In this document: piece after piece, positions 1 through 9,046 of the stretch | Numbering within the stretch: position 1 is the stretch's first letter | Layout: every line of letters begins with the position of its first letter | Source of the DNA: Pseudomonas capeferrum | GTDB lineage: Bacteria; Pseudomonadota; Gammaproteobacteria; Pseudomonadales; Pseudomonadaceae | Direction of reading: 5' to 3' | NCBI RefSeq assembly: GCF_000731675.1 | Contig: NZ_JMIT01000001.1 | Location: forward strand, 2,417,714 to 2,481,713 | DNA length: 64,000 nucleotides | Position numbers and translations under genes: made by a program | Notes under the pieces: generated by a model | The model's input: the letters and a program-made list of their open reading frames with translations, nothing else | What the model was told of the DNA's origin: nothing | Database searches by the model: none

Positions 1-724
1 CCATGATCAGCGCCCAGCCATCGACCAGGACGAACAGCATGATCTTGAACGGCAGCGAAATGATCAGCGGTGACAGCATCATCATACCCATCGCCATCAG
101 CACGCTGGCGACCACCATGTCGATGATCAGGAACGGGATGAAGATCATGAAACCGATCTGGAACGCGGTCTTGAGCTCGGAGGTGACGAAGGCCGGTACC
201 AGGATGGTCAGCGGCACCTGGTCGGGGCCGGCGATGTCGGTGCGCTTGGACAGGCGCATGAACAGGTCCAGGTCGCTCTGCCGGGTTTGTGCCAGCATGA
301 AGTCCTTGAGTGGCCCCTGGGCTTTGTCGATGGCCTGCTGGGCGGTCATCTGTTCCTTCAGGTACGGCTGCAGGGCATCCTGGTTCACCCGGTCGAACAC
401 CGGCGCCATGATGAACATGGTCAAGAACAGCGCCATGCCGGTCAGGATCTGGTTCGAAGGCGTCTGCTGCAAACCCAGGGCCTGACGCAAAATCGAGAAG
501 ACGATGATGATGCGGGTGAAGCTGGTCATCAGGATGACGAACGCCGGGATGAAACTCAGCGCCGTCATGATCAGCAGGATCTGCAGGCTGACCGAATACT
601 CCTGCTGCCCGTCCGCCCCATTGGACAGGGTAATGGCCGGGATCGACAGCGGGTCGGCGGCCAGGGCCAACGGCGCGGCCAGCAGCAGCGCCAGAGTCAA
701 CATCATGCGCAGCACGCCGATCAT
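1..724 (-). CDS. fliP: FliP, flagellar type III export gate protein (3' end cut off)
   Basis: FliP is a core membrane subunit of the FliPQR export gate in the flagellar basal body. The reading frame starts with ATG at 724, whose ATGA overlaps the fliO stop, and runs open off the left edge. About 241 codons are present, so roughly the last ten residues are missing. It begins with a signal-peptide-like segment ([22 protein letters not shown] without the last two residues), followed by family motifs such as [16 protein letters not shown] and [18 protein letters not shown], and by later hydrophobic helices ([20 protein letters not shown]). It sits downstream of fliLMNO in the usual operon order, so fliQ should follow outside the window. 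Confidence 0.96.
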   Translation of the reverse strand, partial: MIGVLRMMLTLALLLAAPLALAADPLSIPAITLSNGADGQQEYSVSLQILLIMTALSFIPAFVILMTSFTRIIIVFSILRQALGLQQTPSNQILTGMALFLTMFIMAPVFDRVNQDALQPYLKEQMTAQQAIDKAQGPLKDFMLAQTRQSDLDLFMRLSKRTDIAGPDQVPLTILVPAFVTSELKTAFQIGFMIFIPFLIIDMVVASVLMAMGMMMLSPLIISLPFKIMLFVLVDGWALIM

Positions 725-1170
725 CACTTGTTGTCCTTAGGGTCCTTGCCCATCAGCTCCATCAGCCGCTGGGCGAACTCCGGCGTCGCCTGACGAGCAG
801 TGGCGAGCACTTCCACGGGTTCGGCCAGCACATGCAAAGCCTCGATACTGCCTGGGGTATGGCCGATCAGGATCTGCTCCTTGCCGACCTGCACCAGCAA
901 CAGCCGGTCACGCGGGCCGATGGCCCGGCTGCCGACGATCTCGATCACCTGCCCACCCTTGACCGCCGTGCCTTGCATACGGCGCAACAACCAGGCCAGG
1001 AAGAAGATCAGGCCCACCACCAGCAGCAGGCCAAAGACCATCTGCGCCAGTTGCCCACTCAGGCTGCCGGGTGCGGCGGCGGTGGTCGCCGCAGGGCTGG
1101 CCGCCGCACAGGCCAACTGGCTGGCGAACAGCCCGGCAAAGGCGGCGCTGGCGCGCATCGAGCCCTTCAC
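724..1170 (-). CDS. fliO: FliO, flagellar export apparatus assembly protein
   Basis: FliO is a small bitopic membrane protein that helps FliP assemble into the export gate. The 148-residue frame starts at a GTG directly after the fliN stop. An in-frame ATG four codons later (1158) is an alternative start. It has an Ala-rich signal-like N terminus and one clear transmembrane helix at about residues 44-62 ([19 protein letters not shown]). A short cytoplasmic domain follows with the family pattern of positive charges and [20 protein letters not shown]. Stop and start overlap with fliP as ATGA, which implies translational coupling. Sequence conservation in this family is weak, so position in the operon supports the call strongly. 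Confidence 0.93.
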   Translation of the reverse strand: MKGSMRASAAFAGLFASQLACAAASPAATTAAAPGSLSGQLAQMVFGLLLVVGLIFFLAWLLRRMQGTAVKGGQVIEIVGSRAIGPRDRLLLVQVGKEQILIGHTPGSIEALHVLAEPVEVLATARQATPEFAQRLMELMGKDPKDNK

Positions 1171-1635
1171 TCAGCGCAGCTTCTTGATACGTTCGCTGGG
1201 GCTGATCACGTCGGTCAGGCGGATGCCGAACTTCTCGTTGACCACCACCACTTCGCCATGGGCGATCAAGGTGCCGTTGACCAGCACGTCGAGCGGCTCA
1301 CCGGCCAGGCGATCGAGTTCGATCACCGAACCCTGGTTGAGCTGCAGCAGGTTGCGGATGTTGATCTCGGTACTGCCCACTTCCATGGAAATGTTCACCG
1401 GGATATCCAGGATCACGTCCAGGTTGGGGCCTTCGAGGCTGACATTTTCGTTCGGCCGCGGCGAGCTGGCGAACTCTTCCATCGGCAGGCGGCCCGCGCC
1501 GCTGTTGCCGGTGTCGCCGCCCAGCAGCGCATCGATATCGGCTTGGCCGGCGTCACCGGTTTCCTCCAGCGCCGCAGCCCATTCGTCGGCCAGGGCCTGA
1601 TCCTCTGGGGAGGTGATCTCGTTTTCGTTAGCCAT
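1171..1635 (-). CDS. fliN: FliN, flagellar motor switch C-ring protein
   Basis: FliN forms the lower part of the C ring with FliM and docks the export ATPase complex through FliH. I place the start at ATG 1635 (MANENE...), because GAGGAA lies at proper spacing before it. A longer frame to 1653 lacks such a site. The product is 154 residues. It has an acidic linker at the N terminus and a C-terminal SpoA domain from about residue 75 (LDVILDIPVNISMEVG, then LLQLNQGSVIELDRLAGEPL and VVVNEKFGIRLTDVI). Position between fliM and fliO is standard for Pseudomonas. Confidence 0.96.
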   Translation of the reverse strand: MANENEITSPEDQALADEWAAALEETGDAGQADIDALLGGDTGNSGAGRLPMEEFASSPRPNENVSLEGPNLDVILDIPVNISMEVGSTEINIRNLLQLNQGSVIELDRLAGEPLDVLVNGTLIAHGEVVVVNEKFGIRLTDVISPSERIKKLR

Positions 1636-1682
1636 GATTTCCTCGACAGGCATTCAATTCGTAGTGAGCGACCGGCACGCCG

Positions 1683-2651
1683 TCAGCGGCGTTCGATCGG
1701 GTCGATGATCTGCAGCGCCAGGTTGCCCTTGTGCGAGCCCAGGCGCGCCTTGAACGACGGCACGCCGTTGGCGCGCAACACCAGGTGTTCGGGCAGCTCC
1801 ACCGGGATCACATCGCCCGGCTGCATGTGCAGGATGTCGCGCAGCTTCAGCTGGCGGCGGGCGACGGTGGCGGTCAAGGGCACGGCAACGTCCAGCACGT
1901 CCTCGCGCAGGGCCTTGACCCAGCGCTCGTCCTGGTCGTCCAGGTCAGACTGGAAGCCGGCATCCAGCATCTCGCGCACCGGCTCGATCATCGAGTACGG
2001 CATGGTCACGTGCAGGTCGCCGCCACCGCCGTCCAGCTCGATGTGGAAGGTCGACACCACCACCGCCTCACTGGGACCGACGATGTTGGCCATGGCCGGG
2101 TTGACCTCGGAGTTCATGTACTCGAAGTTGACCGGCATGATCGCCTGCCAGGCTTCCTTGAGGTCGACGAAGCACTGGTCAAGGACCATACGCACCACCC
2201 GCAGCTCGGTCGGGGTGAACTCACGGCCTTCGATCTTGGCGTGACGGCCGTCCCCCCCGAAGAAGTTGTCCACCAGCTTGAACACCAGCTTGGCGTCGAG
2301 GATGAACAGCGAAGTGCCACGCAGCGGCTTGATCTTGACCAGGTTGAGGCTGGTCGGCACATACAGCGAATGCACGTACTCGCCGAACTTCATCACCTGC
2401 ACGCCGCCCACCGCCACGTCGGCGGAGCGGCGCAGCAGGTTGAACATGCTGATGCGGGTGTAGCGGGCAAAGCGCTCGTTGATCATTTCCAGGGTCGGCA
2501 TGCGACCGCGCACGATCCGATCCTGGCTGGTCAGGTCGTAGCTTTTGATACTGCCTGGCTCGGAAGCGCTTTCGGTCTGCACCAGACCGTCGTCGACACC
2601 GTGCAACAGCGCATCGATTTCATCCTGGGACAGCAGGTCCTGTACGGCCAT
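1683..2651 (-). CDS. fliM: FliM, flagellar motor switch protein
   Basis: FliM is the C-ring subunit that binds phosphorylated CheY and passes the signal to FliG. The frame gives 322 residues, a usual length. The N-terminal CheY-binding peptide is visible (LLSQDEIDALLHGV, residues about 5-18). A central CheC-like domain follows (TLEMINERFARYTRISMFNL and GREFTPTELRVVRMVLDQ). The C-terminal SpoA domain includes LKLRDILHMQPGDVIPVELP. An AGGAG site precedes the ATG. It lies nine bases after fliL and before fliN in the fliLMNOP operon. Confidence 0.97.
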   Translation of the reverse strand: MAVQDLLSQDEIDALLHGVDDGLVQTESASEPGSIKSYDLTSQDRIVRGRMPTLEMINERFARYTRISMFNLLRRSADVAVGGVQVMKFGEYVHSLYVPTSLNLVKIKPLRGTSLFILDAKLVFKLVDNFFGGDGRHAKIEGREFTPTELRVVRMVLDQCFVDLKEAWQAIMPVNFEYMNSEVNPAMANIVGPSEAVVVSTFHIELDGGGGDLHVTMPYSMIEPVREMLDAGFQSDLDDQDERWVKALREDVLDVAVPLTATVARRQLKLRDILHMQPGDVIPVELPEHLVLRANGVPSFKARLGSHKGNLALQIIDPIERR

Positions 2652-2660
2652 TGCGGACTC

Positions 2661-3158
2661 CTACTGCAATACGAAATTGGTGAACAGCAACTGGTCGATG
2701 ACCGGCTTGCCGACTTCCTTCTGTGCGACTTCCTGGACCACGGCGGTGGCTTTCTGACGCAGCATTTCCTGCCCGACCGGGCTGCTGGCCAAGGTATCGA
2801 AGCCTTGCCCGGAGAACATCATCACCAGGTTGTTGCGAATCACCGGCATGTGCACCTTGAGGGCGTCCAGGTCGGCCTGGTTGCGGCCTTGCAAGGTGAT
2901 GCTCAGTTGCATGTAGCGCTGGCGACCGTTCTGGTTGAAATTGACCACGAAGGCTGGGGTGAGGGCTTCGTAGAGGGCCGCGGGCTTGGCGTTGGCAGCG
3001 GCCGGGTCGGCTGCGGGGGCCGGCTCGCTCTTGTGCATGATGAACCAGGTGGCGCCCACGGAAAGGCCGATTGCCAGTACCAGGCCCAGCACCAACAGCA
3101 GGATCAGCTTGAGTTTGCCTTTTGTGGCGGGGTCTTTTACTGCTTCGGTTTTCGCCAT
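2661..3158 (-). CDS. fliL: FliL, flagellar basal body-associated protein
   Basis: FliL is an inner-membrane protein at the stator-rotor interface that supports motor torque. The 165-residue product has a short Lys-rich cytoplasmic tail, one transmembrane helix at about residues 16-38 (KLILLLVLGLVLAIGLSVGA), and a periplasmic stomatin-like domain (AFVVNFNQNGRQRYMQLSI, VIRNNLVMMFSGQGFDTLAS). It ends with the conserved LLFTNFVLQ. It is the first gene of the fliLMNOP operon. A GG-N10-GC promoter element lies 52-66 bases before its start. Confidence 0.95.
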   Translation of the reverse strand: MAKTEAVKDPATKGKLKLILLLVLGLVLAIGLSVGATWFIMHKSEPAPAADPAAANAKPAALYEALTPAFVVNFNQNGRQRYMQLSITLQGRNQADLDALKVHMPVIRNNLVMMFSGQGFDTLASSPVGQEMLRQKATAVVQEVAQKEVGKPVIDQLLFTNFVLQ

Positions 3159-3209
3159 GCCAATAATCCGTCGTCCATCGGGGGTTCACAGGAGGATGAC
3201 GTGGCTTGA

Positions 3210-3224
3210 GCAAGTGTTATGCCA
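3210..3224 (-). promoter_or_regulatory. RpoN (sigma-54) promoter for fliL operon
   Basis: On the minus strand the element reads TGGCAT-AACAC-TTGC, one base from the TGGCAC-N5-TTGC consensus, with exact GG-N10-GC spacing. Transcription would start about 40 bases before the fliL ATG. FleQ- and RpoN-dependent expression of the fliL operon is known in Pseudomonas. The call here rests on the motif only. Confidence 0.75.
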
Positions 3225-3290
3225 GGTTTTGGGGAGGGGGATGGAATGAGGTTCGGAGGGGTTTGTCGTTGGGCTTGTCGTTGGATGTGC

Positions 3291-3342
3291 AGCGCCTGTG
3301 AGATCGAGCGCCGCGCGGGCGGCGCTCGATCTCACAGGCGCT
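3291..3342. repeat. Perfect 23-bp palindrome, likely terminator after fliK
   Basis: Two 23-base arms (3291-3313 and 3320-3342) are perfect inverted repeats around a 6-base loop. The core is GAGATCGAGCGCCG. It lies 27 bases beyond the fliK stop and upstream of the fliL promoter, so it could end fliK transcription, although there is no T-run. A closely related copy follows cheR at 54651-54708, and a decayed one follows fleQ near 35331-35371. This marks it as a dispersed element rather than a one-off hairpin. Confidence 0.7.
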
Positions 3343-3368
3343 AAAACCTAACGACATGCACCCTGCCA

Positions 3369-4619
3369 TCACGCGTAATAATCAACCGCACTGTCGCCAA
3401 TCACCACCTGCTGCTCAACCGCGCCAGCACTCTCGCCCTGTTCTACGCCGCCCTGCCCGGCCCCCTGCCGTGCCGCAACCCCAGACAGATTACTGCCCTG
3501 CTCCTGCGCCTGCTGGTGTTGCTGCTGCCCCCGCGACTGGTCAGCAACGTTGACATCCGGCTGCGCCAAGCCCTGCTGGGCAAACAACTCCCGCAGCCGG
3601 TGCAGCTGGCTGTCGAGCGCATCACGCACGCCAGCGTGGCCGCTGATGAACGTCACCTGGGTCGACTGGTCCGTCGCTACATTGACGCGAATGTCCAGCC
3701 GCCCCAACTCCGCCGGCTCCAACTGGATATCCGCCGATTTGAGGTTCTGGCTGGACAAGTACATGACCCGATTGACCAGGCCCTCGGTCCAGGCGCTCTG
3801 GTTCATCGGCAGCGGCTGGTGCAATGGGCTGGCATTCGCCGGCACGGCATTGGCGGTCTTCGCCGTGGCCGCCTGGGTCAGGCTGGCCAGGCGATCGGCG
3901 AAATCGTCGATGCGCGTGTCGCTGCTGGCAGCCTTGGTGTCTTTCAAGCCATCTTCGAGCAACGCGCCAAAGGCCTTGCCACCCGGCTCACCCGCCTCAC
4001 CCTCGGCGTTGTCGATCAGGTTCGCCAAGGTATTGACGCTAGCCTCGTCGCCCTGGGCCTGCGAAGGGTCCACAGCGTGTGCCGAGGTGGTGCCCTTGGC
4101 CTGAGCGCTCTGCTCGAGCGCCAGGCGCAAGGTCGGCAGGTTGGCCAAGGGGTCGGCGTCAGGGTCGAAGGCTTCTTCGGCGGGCGCCTCTTCTGGCAGC
4201 GCGGCGCTCGCCAGCGACTGCGCAGCGGCAGCTTGCAGCACCGGCGCGACCGCCTCGGCCTGGGCTTGAATCAGTTGCGCACCGGGTTGCGCATCGGTGA
4301 CCTGGCCGGCCACCAGGTTGGCGTCGCTCAGCCCCGTATCGGCCTGATCATCGCTTGGCAATTTGTTGCCGTCATCGGCAACCGCTGGCTTGTCGGCAGC
4401 CTCTTTTTTGCCGCCTTGCGCCGGCTCTGGCTTGTCCTTGGGCTTGGCCTGGGCGACCTTGTCGTCCTGCCCGAAGGTTTTCTGTTTGGCCATGACCTGA
4501 TCGAAGCCGCCGCCCGCGCCGCCCAGCGCCTGTAACGGCTTGTCCGCCATCGAGCTGGCCGCTCGCGACGACTTGCCTACGGCGTTTGCTTGCAACAAAG
4601 GATTGGGTGCGACAGGCAT
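3369..4619 (-). CDS. fliK: FliK, flagellar hook-length control protein
   Basis: FliK is exported and measures hook length, then switches export specificity from hook to filament substrates. The 416-residue product has a long, low-complexity Ala/Gln/Lys-rich N-terminal part. A conserved C-terminal domain (about residues 270-365) contains LNRVMYLSSQNLKSADIQL-like sequence with the motif LEPAELGRLDIRVNV and the FISGHAGVRDALDSQLHRLR segment. A Gln-rich tail ends the protein, as is usual. A GGAGACC sequence precedes the ATG. It is separated from fliL by a palindrome and a promoter, so it is probably its own transcription unit. Confidence 0.93.
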   Translation of the reverse strand: MPVAPNPLLQANAVGKSSRAASSMADKPLQALGGAGGGFDQVMAKQKTFGQDDKVAQAKPKDKPEPAQGGKKEAADKPAVADDGNKLPSDDQADTGLSDANLVAGQVTDAQPGAQLIQAQAEAVAPVLQAAAAQSLASAALPEEAPAEEAFDPDADPLANLPTLRLALEQSAQAKGTTSAHAVDPSQAQGDEASVNTLANLIDNAEGEAGEPGGKAFGALLEDGLKDTKAASSDTRIDDFADRLASLTQAATAKTANAVPANASPLHQPLPMNQSAWTEGLVNRVMYLSSQNLKSADIQLEPAELGRLDIRVNVATDQSTQVTFISGHAGVRDALDSQLHRLRELFAQQGLAQPDVNVADQSRGQQQHQQAQEQGSNLSGVAARQGAGQGGVEQGESAGAVEQQVVIGDSAVDYYA

Positions 4620-4667
4620 TGAGCGGTCTCCGCGCCAGAAACTGAGTAATCATCCGGGCAAAGACAG

Positions 4668-4682
4668 GCAAGACTCAGGCCA
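4668..4682 (-). promoter_or_regulatory. Possible RpoN promoter for fliK
   Basis: The minus strand reads TGGCCT-GAGTC-TTGC, with the required GG-N10-GC but two departures from consensus. It is 49-63 bases before the fliK ATG, the same distance seen for the better promoters in this window. Confidence 0.45.
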
Positions 4683-4690
4683 AGTGTGCA

Positions 4691-5038
4691 TCAGCCTGCC
4701 GAGATGCGGTGTTCCTCACCGCGGTAGAAGCGCCGAACCTCCATATATTCAAGGTCGATGCGGTTGATCAGGTCCTCGATGCCATACAAGGGTGGCTGCC
4801 GTACGCGGTCTTCCAGTTGCTGACACAAGCCGGCCAGGGCGACAGCCCCCATGTTGCTGCTGCTGCCCTTGAAACTATGCGCGGCCGAACCCAGCTCGTC
4901 GGCACTCTTGGCGGCGTGCAATTCGCTCAGGCGACGCTCGGAGTCATCCAGGAATGTCTGCACCAGATGCAGGTAGCCATCCTCCATGACCTCACGCAGA
5001 TCACTGAGCACCTTGTGGTCGATATGAATCTCAGTCAC
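4691..5038 (-). CDS. hptB: Histidine phosphotransfer protein, HptB-like
   Basis: The 115-residue Hpt domain protein carries the phosphorylated-histidine motif AAHSFKGSSSNMGA (His at about residue 54). In P. aeruginosa, HptB takes phosphate from several hybrid kinases and passes it to the response regulator HsbR. The start is a GTG with AAGGAG seven bases before it. An ATG start is not available close by. The next genes upstream on the same strand are hsbR and hsbA, the expected partners, so the assignment to this branch rests on both motif and context. Confidence 0.88.
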   Translation of the reverse strand: MTEIHIDHKVLSDLREVMEDGYLHLVQTFLDDSERRLSELHAAKSADELGSAAHSFKGSSSNMGAVALAGLCQQLEDRVRQPPLYGIEDLINRIDLEYMEVRRFYRGEEHRISAG

Positions 5039-5114
5039 TTGTTCACTCCTTGATCAAGCCAGATTATGCCCGAGCCAGGGCGTGGCCCTCTACAAAAGCG
5101 CTCACCCCAAGCAC

Positions 5115-6806
5115 TCACCAGACAAACTCGACCCGCGCACAGCGGCCACCTTCGCACCACTGAGCGTCGCTGCCGAGCCGCCGCACCAGGTTCACACCCC
5201 GGCCACTCAAACACTGCTCCTGCGCTGGCCGCGACAATACCTGCTGCACATCGAACCCTGCGCCACTGTCACGCACCTCGATCATCAGACGCCCGCCCTG
5301 GGCATGGGGTTCAACCTTGAGGTCGATGCGCACGAAGCCGTCAGCCAAAGCCCCCAATCGCCGGGCACGCTCTCGATAGTAGTCGGCAAAGCCCTCAACA
5401 TCGCGCTTGAGCCGCGAATCCAAGCCCAGCACCCCATGCTCCAGGGCATTGGAAAACAGCTCGCTGAGCACACTGTGCAGGCTGCCGGTGCGCGAGCGCA
5501 GCGGGTGGATCTCCTGCAACAGTTGCACCAGGTACGGCACCGGGTTGAACCGCCTCAGGCTATCGCCGCGCAGTTCGAAGCCGAGCGACCAGTCGAGCGG
5601 GCTGGGCCGGCCGCGTTCAGCGTAGATCATTGGCGCCGGCACCCGCTCATCCGCCGTGAACATGCGGATGTCACACAAGCTGATGTCGTCCCGAGGCCGC
5701 CCACCGAAACGCTCAAGAGCCTGCATCACCTCATCGAACAGGCGCACCGAGTCTCGGTTGCCGGCCAACACCTCATGCAGGCGCTCGACGCCGAACAAGC
5801 GTTCTTGGTCATCGGCCGTGTCGAGCACCCCGTCCGACAACAACAGCAAGCGCTCCCCTGCCGCCAACGGCAGCACTTCGGTGCTGTCATCGAAGCGCTC
5901 GGGCGCAAGAACGCCCAGCGGCAGATGGCGCGAGACCAACGCCGACAGCACCTCACCGCCCGCCGACAAGCGATAGCCGTCAGGCATGCCGCCGTTCCAC
6001 ACCTCCACCGAACCGCGCTGCACGCTGAGGTTGAGCATCAACGCACAGCAGAACATGTCCACCGGCAGGATGCGCTTAAGCTTGGCGTTCATCTCGCGCA
6101 GCGTCTGCGCCAGGCCGTAGCCCTTGGCCGTCATGCCGTAGAACACCTCGGCCAGGGGCATGGCGCCGACGGCGGCAGGCAGGCCGTGGCCGGTGAAATC
6201 GCCCAGTAGCACCTGCATGTCCCCAGACGGCGTGAACGCTGCCAGCAGCAGGTCACCGTTGAACAGCGCATAGGGCGATTGCAGGTAGCGGATATTGGGC
6301 GCGGCCAGGCAACCGGCATGGGCCACCTTGTCGAACACGGCCTTGGCCACCCGCTGCTCGTTGAGCAAGTAGTGATGGTGGCGAGTGATCTCGTCGCGCT
6401 GGGCCAGCACGGTCGCCTGCAACCGGCGCAGGCGGTCCATGGCGCGTATCTTGGCGGCGAGGATCACCGCACGGTAAGGCTTGGCCATAAAATCATCGCC
6501 GCCAGCCTCCAGGCAGCGCACCAGGGCGTCTTCCTCGTTCAGCGAGGTCAGGAAGATGATCGGCACCAGCGCTTCGCCGGCCAGGGCCTTGATCTGCCGA
6601 GCCGCCTCGAACCCGTCCATCACCGGCATCAACGCATCGAGCAGTACCAGTTGCGGCCGCCGCTCGACAAACAGCGCCACCGCCTGCTCGCCGTTTTCGG
6701 CCGTGAACACCTGATGCCCTTGGCGCCGGACGATCTGCGCAAGCAACAGGCGGTCGGCCGCCCCGTCTTCGGCAACCAGCACGGTCAATGCCTGTTCGGC
6801 AGCCAT
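5115..6806 (-). CDS. hsbR: HsbR-like response regulator with PP2C phosphatase and kinase domains
   Basis: This three-domain regulator has an N-terminal receiver (LVLLDALMPVMDGF, phosphoacceptor Asp at about residue 57), a central PP2C/SpoIIE phosphatase (about 150-370; LLGDFTGHGLPAAVGAM, LLLLSDGVLDTADDQ) and a C-terminal HATPase of the RsbW type (about 430-560; ELFSNALEHGVLG, IEVRDSGAGFD). In P. aeruginosa HsbR switches between dephosphorylating and phosphorylating HsbA according to HptB input. I chose ATG 6806 (563 aa). A TTG at 6818 that overlaps the hsbA stop, and a GTG at 6809, are alternatives. Confidence 0.9.
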   Translation of the reverse strand: MAAEQALTVLVAEDGAADRLLLAQIVRRQGHQVFTAENGEQAVALFVERRPQLVLLDALMPVMDGFEAARQIKALAGEALVPIIFLTSLNEEDALVRCLEAGGDDFMAKPYRAVILAAKIRAMDRLRRLQATVLAQRDEITRHHHYLLNEQRVAKAVFDKVAHAGCLAAPNIRYLQSPYALFNGDLLLAAFTPSGDMQVLLGDFTGHGLPAAVGAMPLAEVFYGMTAKGYGLAQTLREMNAKLKRILPVDMFCCALMLNLSVQRGSVEVWNGGMPDGYRLSAGGEVLSALVSRHLPLGVLAPERFDDSTEVLPLAAGERLLLLSDGVLDTADDQERLFGVERLHEVLAGNRDSVRLFDEVMQALERFGGRPRDDISLCDIRMFTADERVPAPMIYAERGRPSPLDWSLGFELRGDSLRRFNPVPYLVQLLQEIHPLRSRTGSLHSVLSELFSNALEHGVLGLDSRLKRDVEGFADYYRERARRLGALADGFVRIDLKVEPHAQGGRLMIEVRDSGAGFDVQQVLSRPAQEQCLSGRGVNLVRRLGSDAQWCEGGRCARVEFVW

Positions 6807-6814
6807 CACACGGC

Positions 6815-7120
6815 TCAACTGATATCGAACAGTTTGTCGAAATTGGAGATGGCGAGGATCTTGCGAACGTCGGAGCTGGCATGAATGACGCTCACGTCGG
6901 CCTCGTCTCCGCCTGCATGGTCACGCAATAGCAACAGCATGCCGAGCGCGGAGCTATCGAGGTAGGTGGCGTCCTTCAGGTCGACCACCACCGAGTCAGG
7001 CTGGTCGTTCTGGCGCTCGTAGGCATCACGAAACTCCTGATGCTTACCGAAATCGAAGCGCCCTGTGATCTTGATCGTCAGCTTTTTCCCGTCCTGCGAA
7101 AAATCAGTTTCGACTGCCAT
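6815..7120 (-). CDS. hsbA: HsbA-like anti-anti-sigma factor (STAS domain)
   Basis: The 101-residue STAS-domain protein shows the family core KITGRFDFGKHQEFRDAY and the phosphorylated-serine motif ATYLDSSALGMLLLLRDH. In P. aeruginosa, unphosphorylated HsbA binds the anti-sigma factor FlgM, which frees FliA. Phosphorylated HsbA instead promotes biofilm growth through the cyclase HsbD. It is directly upstream of hsbR with abutting or overlapping reading frames. The partner flgM is present in this window at 57520. Confidence 0.88.
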   Translation of the reverse strand: MAVETDFSQDGKKLTIKITGRFDFGKHQEFRDAYERQNDQPDSVVVDLKDATYLDSSALGMLLLLRDHAGGDEADVSVIHASSDVRKILAISNFDKLFDIS

Positions 7121-7228
7121 GCTAGCGATTCCTTCGATGATGGCGGATGCAACTCTTTTAAGGTTTAGCAGGCGATGGCATGGGTGGCAAGCACACGGCC
7201 CCGCCTGCGGCGCGCAGGCCGGTGCAAG

Positions 7229-7681
7229 TTAAAAGTGGCTTTGCCGCGGCAGGCGCTGGGACAGTTCGTCGAGCAGTCGCTGTTCGCGTTTGTCTTCGGC
7301 CCGCCGTGCTTCGTCCAGGTAACGTTGCACCAACTTGCGCAACCCCTCCACCCGGGCGTAGGCCTGCTGCCAGGCGCCGCGGGCGTTGTTCAGGTTGTTC
7401 TGGTGCCAGGTAAGGCTCTGGCGCTGCTGGGTCATGGCCGTTTCCAATTGCCCGAGGAAGCGCTGGTAGTTGACCAGCCAGTTGCCATCGACGCCCTGCC
7501 CGCCGCGGTTGATCCACTGCAGTTGGTAGTCTTCACGAAAGCGCTCGAGCTCGGCCAGCTTGACCTGCGCCTGGGCCACCTGCTGCTGGAAGTGCCCAAG
7601 GCGCTGGGCAGCCTTGCGCTCGGCCTCTTCGGCCATGGTCACCACCGGCGCCAGGCGCGCAGCACGTCCAGGCAGCGCCAT
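7229..7681 (-). CDS. fliJ: FliJ, flagellar export chaperone-like stalk protein
   Basis: FliJ is the central stalk of the FliI ATPase ring and escorts export chaperones. The 150-residue product is almost all charged coiled coil (KAAQRLGHFQQQVAQAQVKL, then LVQRYLDEARRAEDKREQR), as in the family. It begins six bases after the fliI stop and is the last gene of the fliEFGHIJ operon. Its own sequence is weakly conserved. Context, length and coiled-coil content together make the call safe. Confidence 0.93.
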   Translation of the reverse strand: MALPGRAARLAPVVTMAEEAERKAAQRLGHFQQQVAQAQVKLAELERFREDYQLQWINRGGQGVDGNWLVNYQRFLGQLETAMTQQRQSLTWHQNNLNNARGAWQQAYARVEGLRKLVQRYLDEARRAEDKREQRLLDELSQRLPRQSHF

Positions 7682-7687
7682 GGCCTA

Positions 7688-9046
7688 TCAGCCCGCCGCC
7701 GGAGGCGTGAAGATCGCCCCCAGCTGCTCGCGGCTCTGCGCCATGCCGACGTTCTCGTCCAGGCCTTGGCGTAAAAAGTCCACCAGCCGCGATTGCAGGG
7801 CGATGGCCAGGTCCGTCTCCGGGTCGCCACCCGGCACATAGGCACCCACGCTGATCAGGTCGCGGCTCTGCGACAGGCGCGACCACAGTTGCTTGAATTT
7901 TTGCGCCTGGCGCAAATGGTCGCTATCGACCACCTGGGGCATGACCCGGCTGATCGAGGCTTCGATGTCGATCGCCGGGTAGTGGCCTTCCTCGGCCAGG
8001 CGGCGCGACAGCACGAAGTGGCCGTCGAGCACACCCCGCGCCGAGTCGGCGATTGGGTCCTGCTGGTCATCGCCTTCCGACAAGACCGTGTAGAACGCGG
8101 TGATCGAGCCGCCACCGGCCTCGCCATTACCGGCGCGCTCCACCAGCTTGGGCAGCTTGGCGAACACCGACGGCGGGTAACCGCGGGTGGCCGGCGGCTC
8201 ACCGATGGCCAGGGCGATTTCACGCTGGGCCTGGGCAAAACGGGTCAGCGAATCCATCAACAACAGCACATTCTTGCCCTTGTCGCGGAAGTACTCGGCG
8301 ATACGCGTGCAATACATGGCAGCGCGCAGGCGCATCAGCGGCGCATCATCGGCAGGCGATGCGACCACCACCGAGCGCTTGAGGCCTTCTTCACCGAGAA
8401 TATGCTCGATGAATTCCTTCACCTCGCGGCCCCGCTCGCCGATCAGCCCGACGACGATGATCTCGGCTTCGGTGAAGCGCGTCATCATGCCCAGCAACAC
8501 CGACTTACCCACGCCGGTACCGGCGAACAGGCCCAGGCGCTGGCCGCGACCGACGGTGAGCAGGCCATTGATGCTGCGAATGCCCACATCCAGCGGCACG
8601 CTGATGGGGTCGCGGTTGAGCGGGTTGATGACCGGGCCGTCCATCGGCACCCAGTCTTCGGCCTTCATGCCGCCCTTGCCATCGAGGGCGCGCCCGGCGC
8701 CGTCCAGCACCCGCCCGAGCATGCTCATGCCCATCGGCAGGCGGCCGCCGTCATCCAGCGGCACCACCCGTGCGCCGGGGGCGATACCGACGATGCTGCC
8801 AACCGGCATGAGGAACACCTTGGTGCCGGAAAAGCCCATGACTTCAGCTTCTACCTGCACCGGGTGGTAGCTGTCGTCGTTGATCACCAGGCAGCGGCTG
8901 CCCACTGCGGCGCGCAGGCCTTCGGCCTCCAGGGTGAGGCCGACCATGCGCAGCAGGCGGCCTTCGACGATGGGTTGCGCCGGCAGTTCGATCGCCTCGG
9001 CGTAACTGCCCAGGCGCTTGCCGAAACTGGTGCGATCAAGGCGCAT
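7688..9046 (-). CDS. fliI: FliI, flagellum-specific export ATPase
   Basis: FliI is the hexameric ATPase that energises substrate loading into the flagellar export gate. ATG 9046 gives 452 residues ([12 protein letters not shown]...), a normal length, and overlaps the end of fliH by 11 bases. A much longer open frame upstream is only a shadow of fliH. Walker A is [17 protein letters not shown]. Walker B is [16 protein letters not shown]. The family signature [18 protein letters not shown] follows. The C-terminal part includes [20 protein letters not shown]. Confidence 0.97.
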   Translation of the reverse strand: MRLDRTSFGKRLGSYAEAIELPAQPIVEGRLLRMVGLTLEAEGLRAAVGSRCLVINDDSYHPVQVEAEVMGFSGTKVFLMPVGSIVGIAPGARVVPLDDGGRLPMGMSMLGRVLDGAGRALDGKGGMKAEDWVPMDGPVINPLNRDPISVPLDVGIRSINGLLTVGRGQRLGLFAGTGVGKSVLLGMMTRFTEAEIIVVGLIGERGREVKEFIEHILGEEGLKRSVVVASPADDAPLMRLRAAMYCTRIAEYFRDKGKNVLLLMDSLTRFAQAQREIALAIGEPPATRGYPPSVFAKLPKLVERAGNGEAGGGSITAFYTVLSEGDDQQDPIADSARGVLDGHFVLSRRLAEEGHYPAIDIEASISRVMPQVVDSDHLRQAQKFKQLWSRLSQSRDLISVGAYVPGGDPETDLAIALQSRLVDFLRQGLDENVGMAQSREQLGAIFTPPAAG

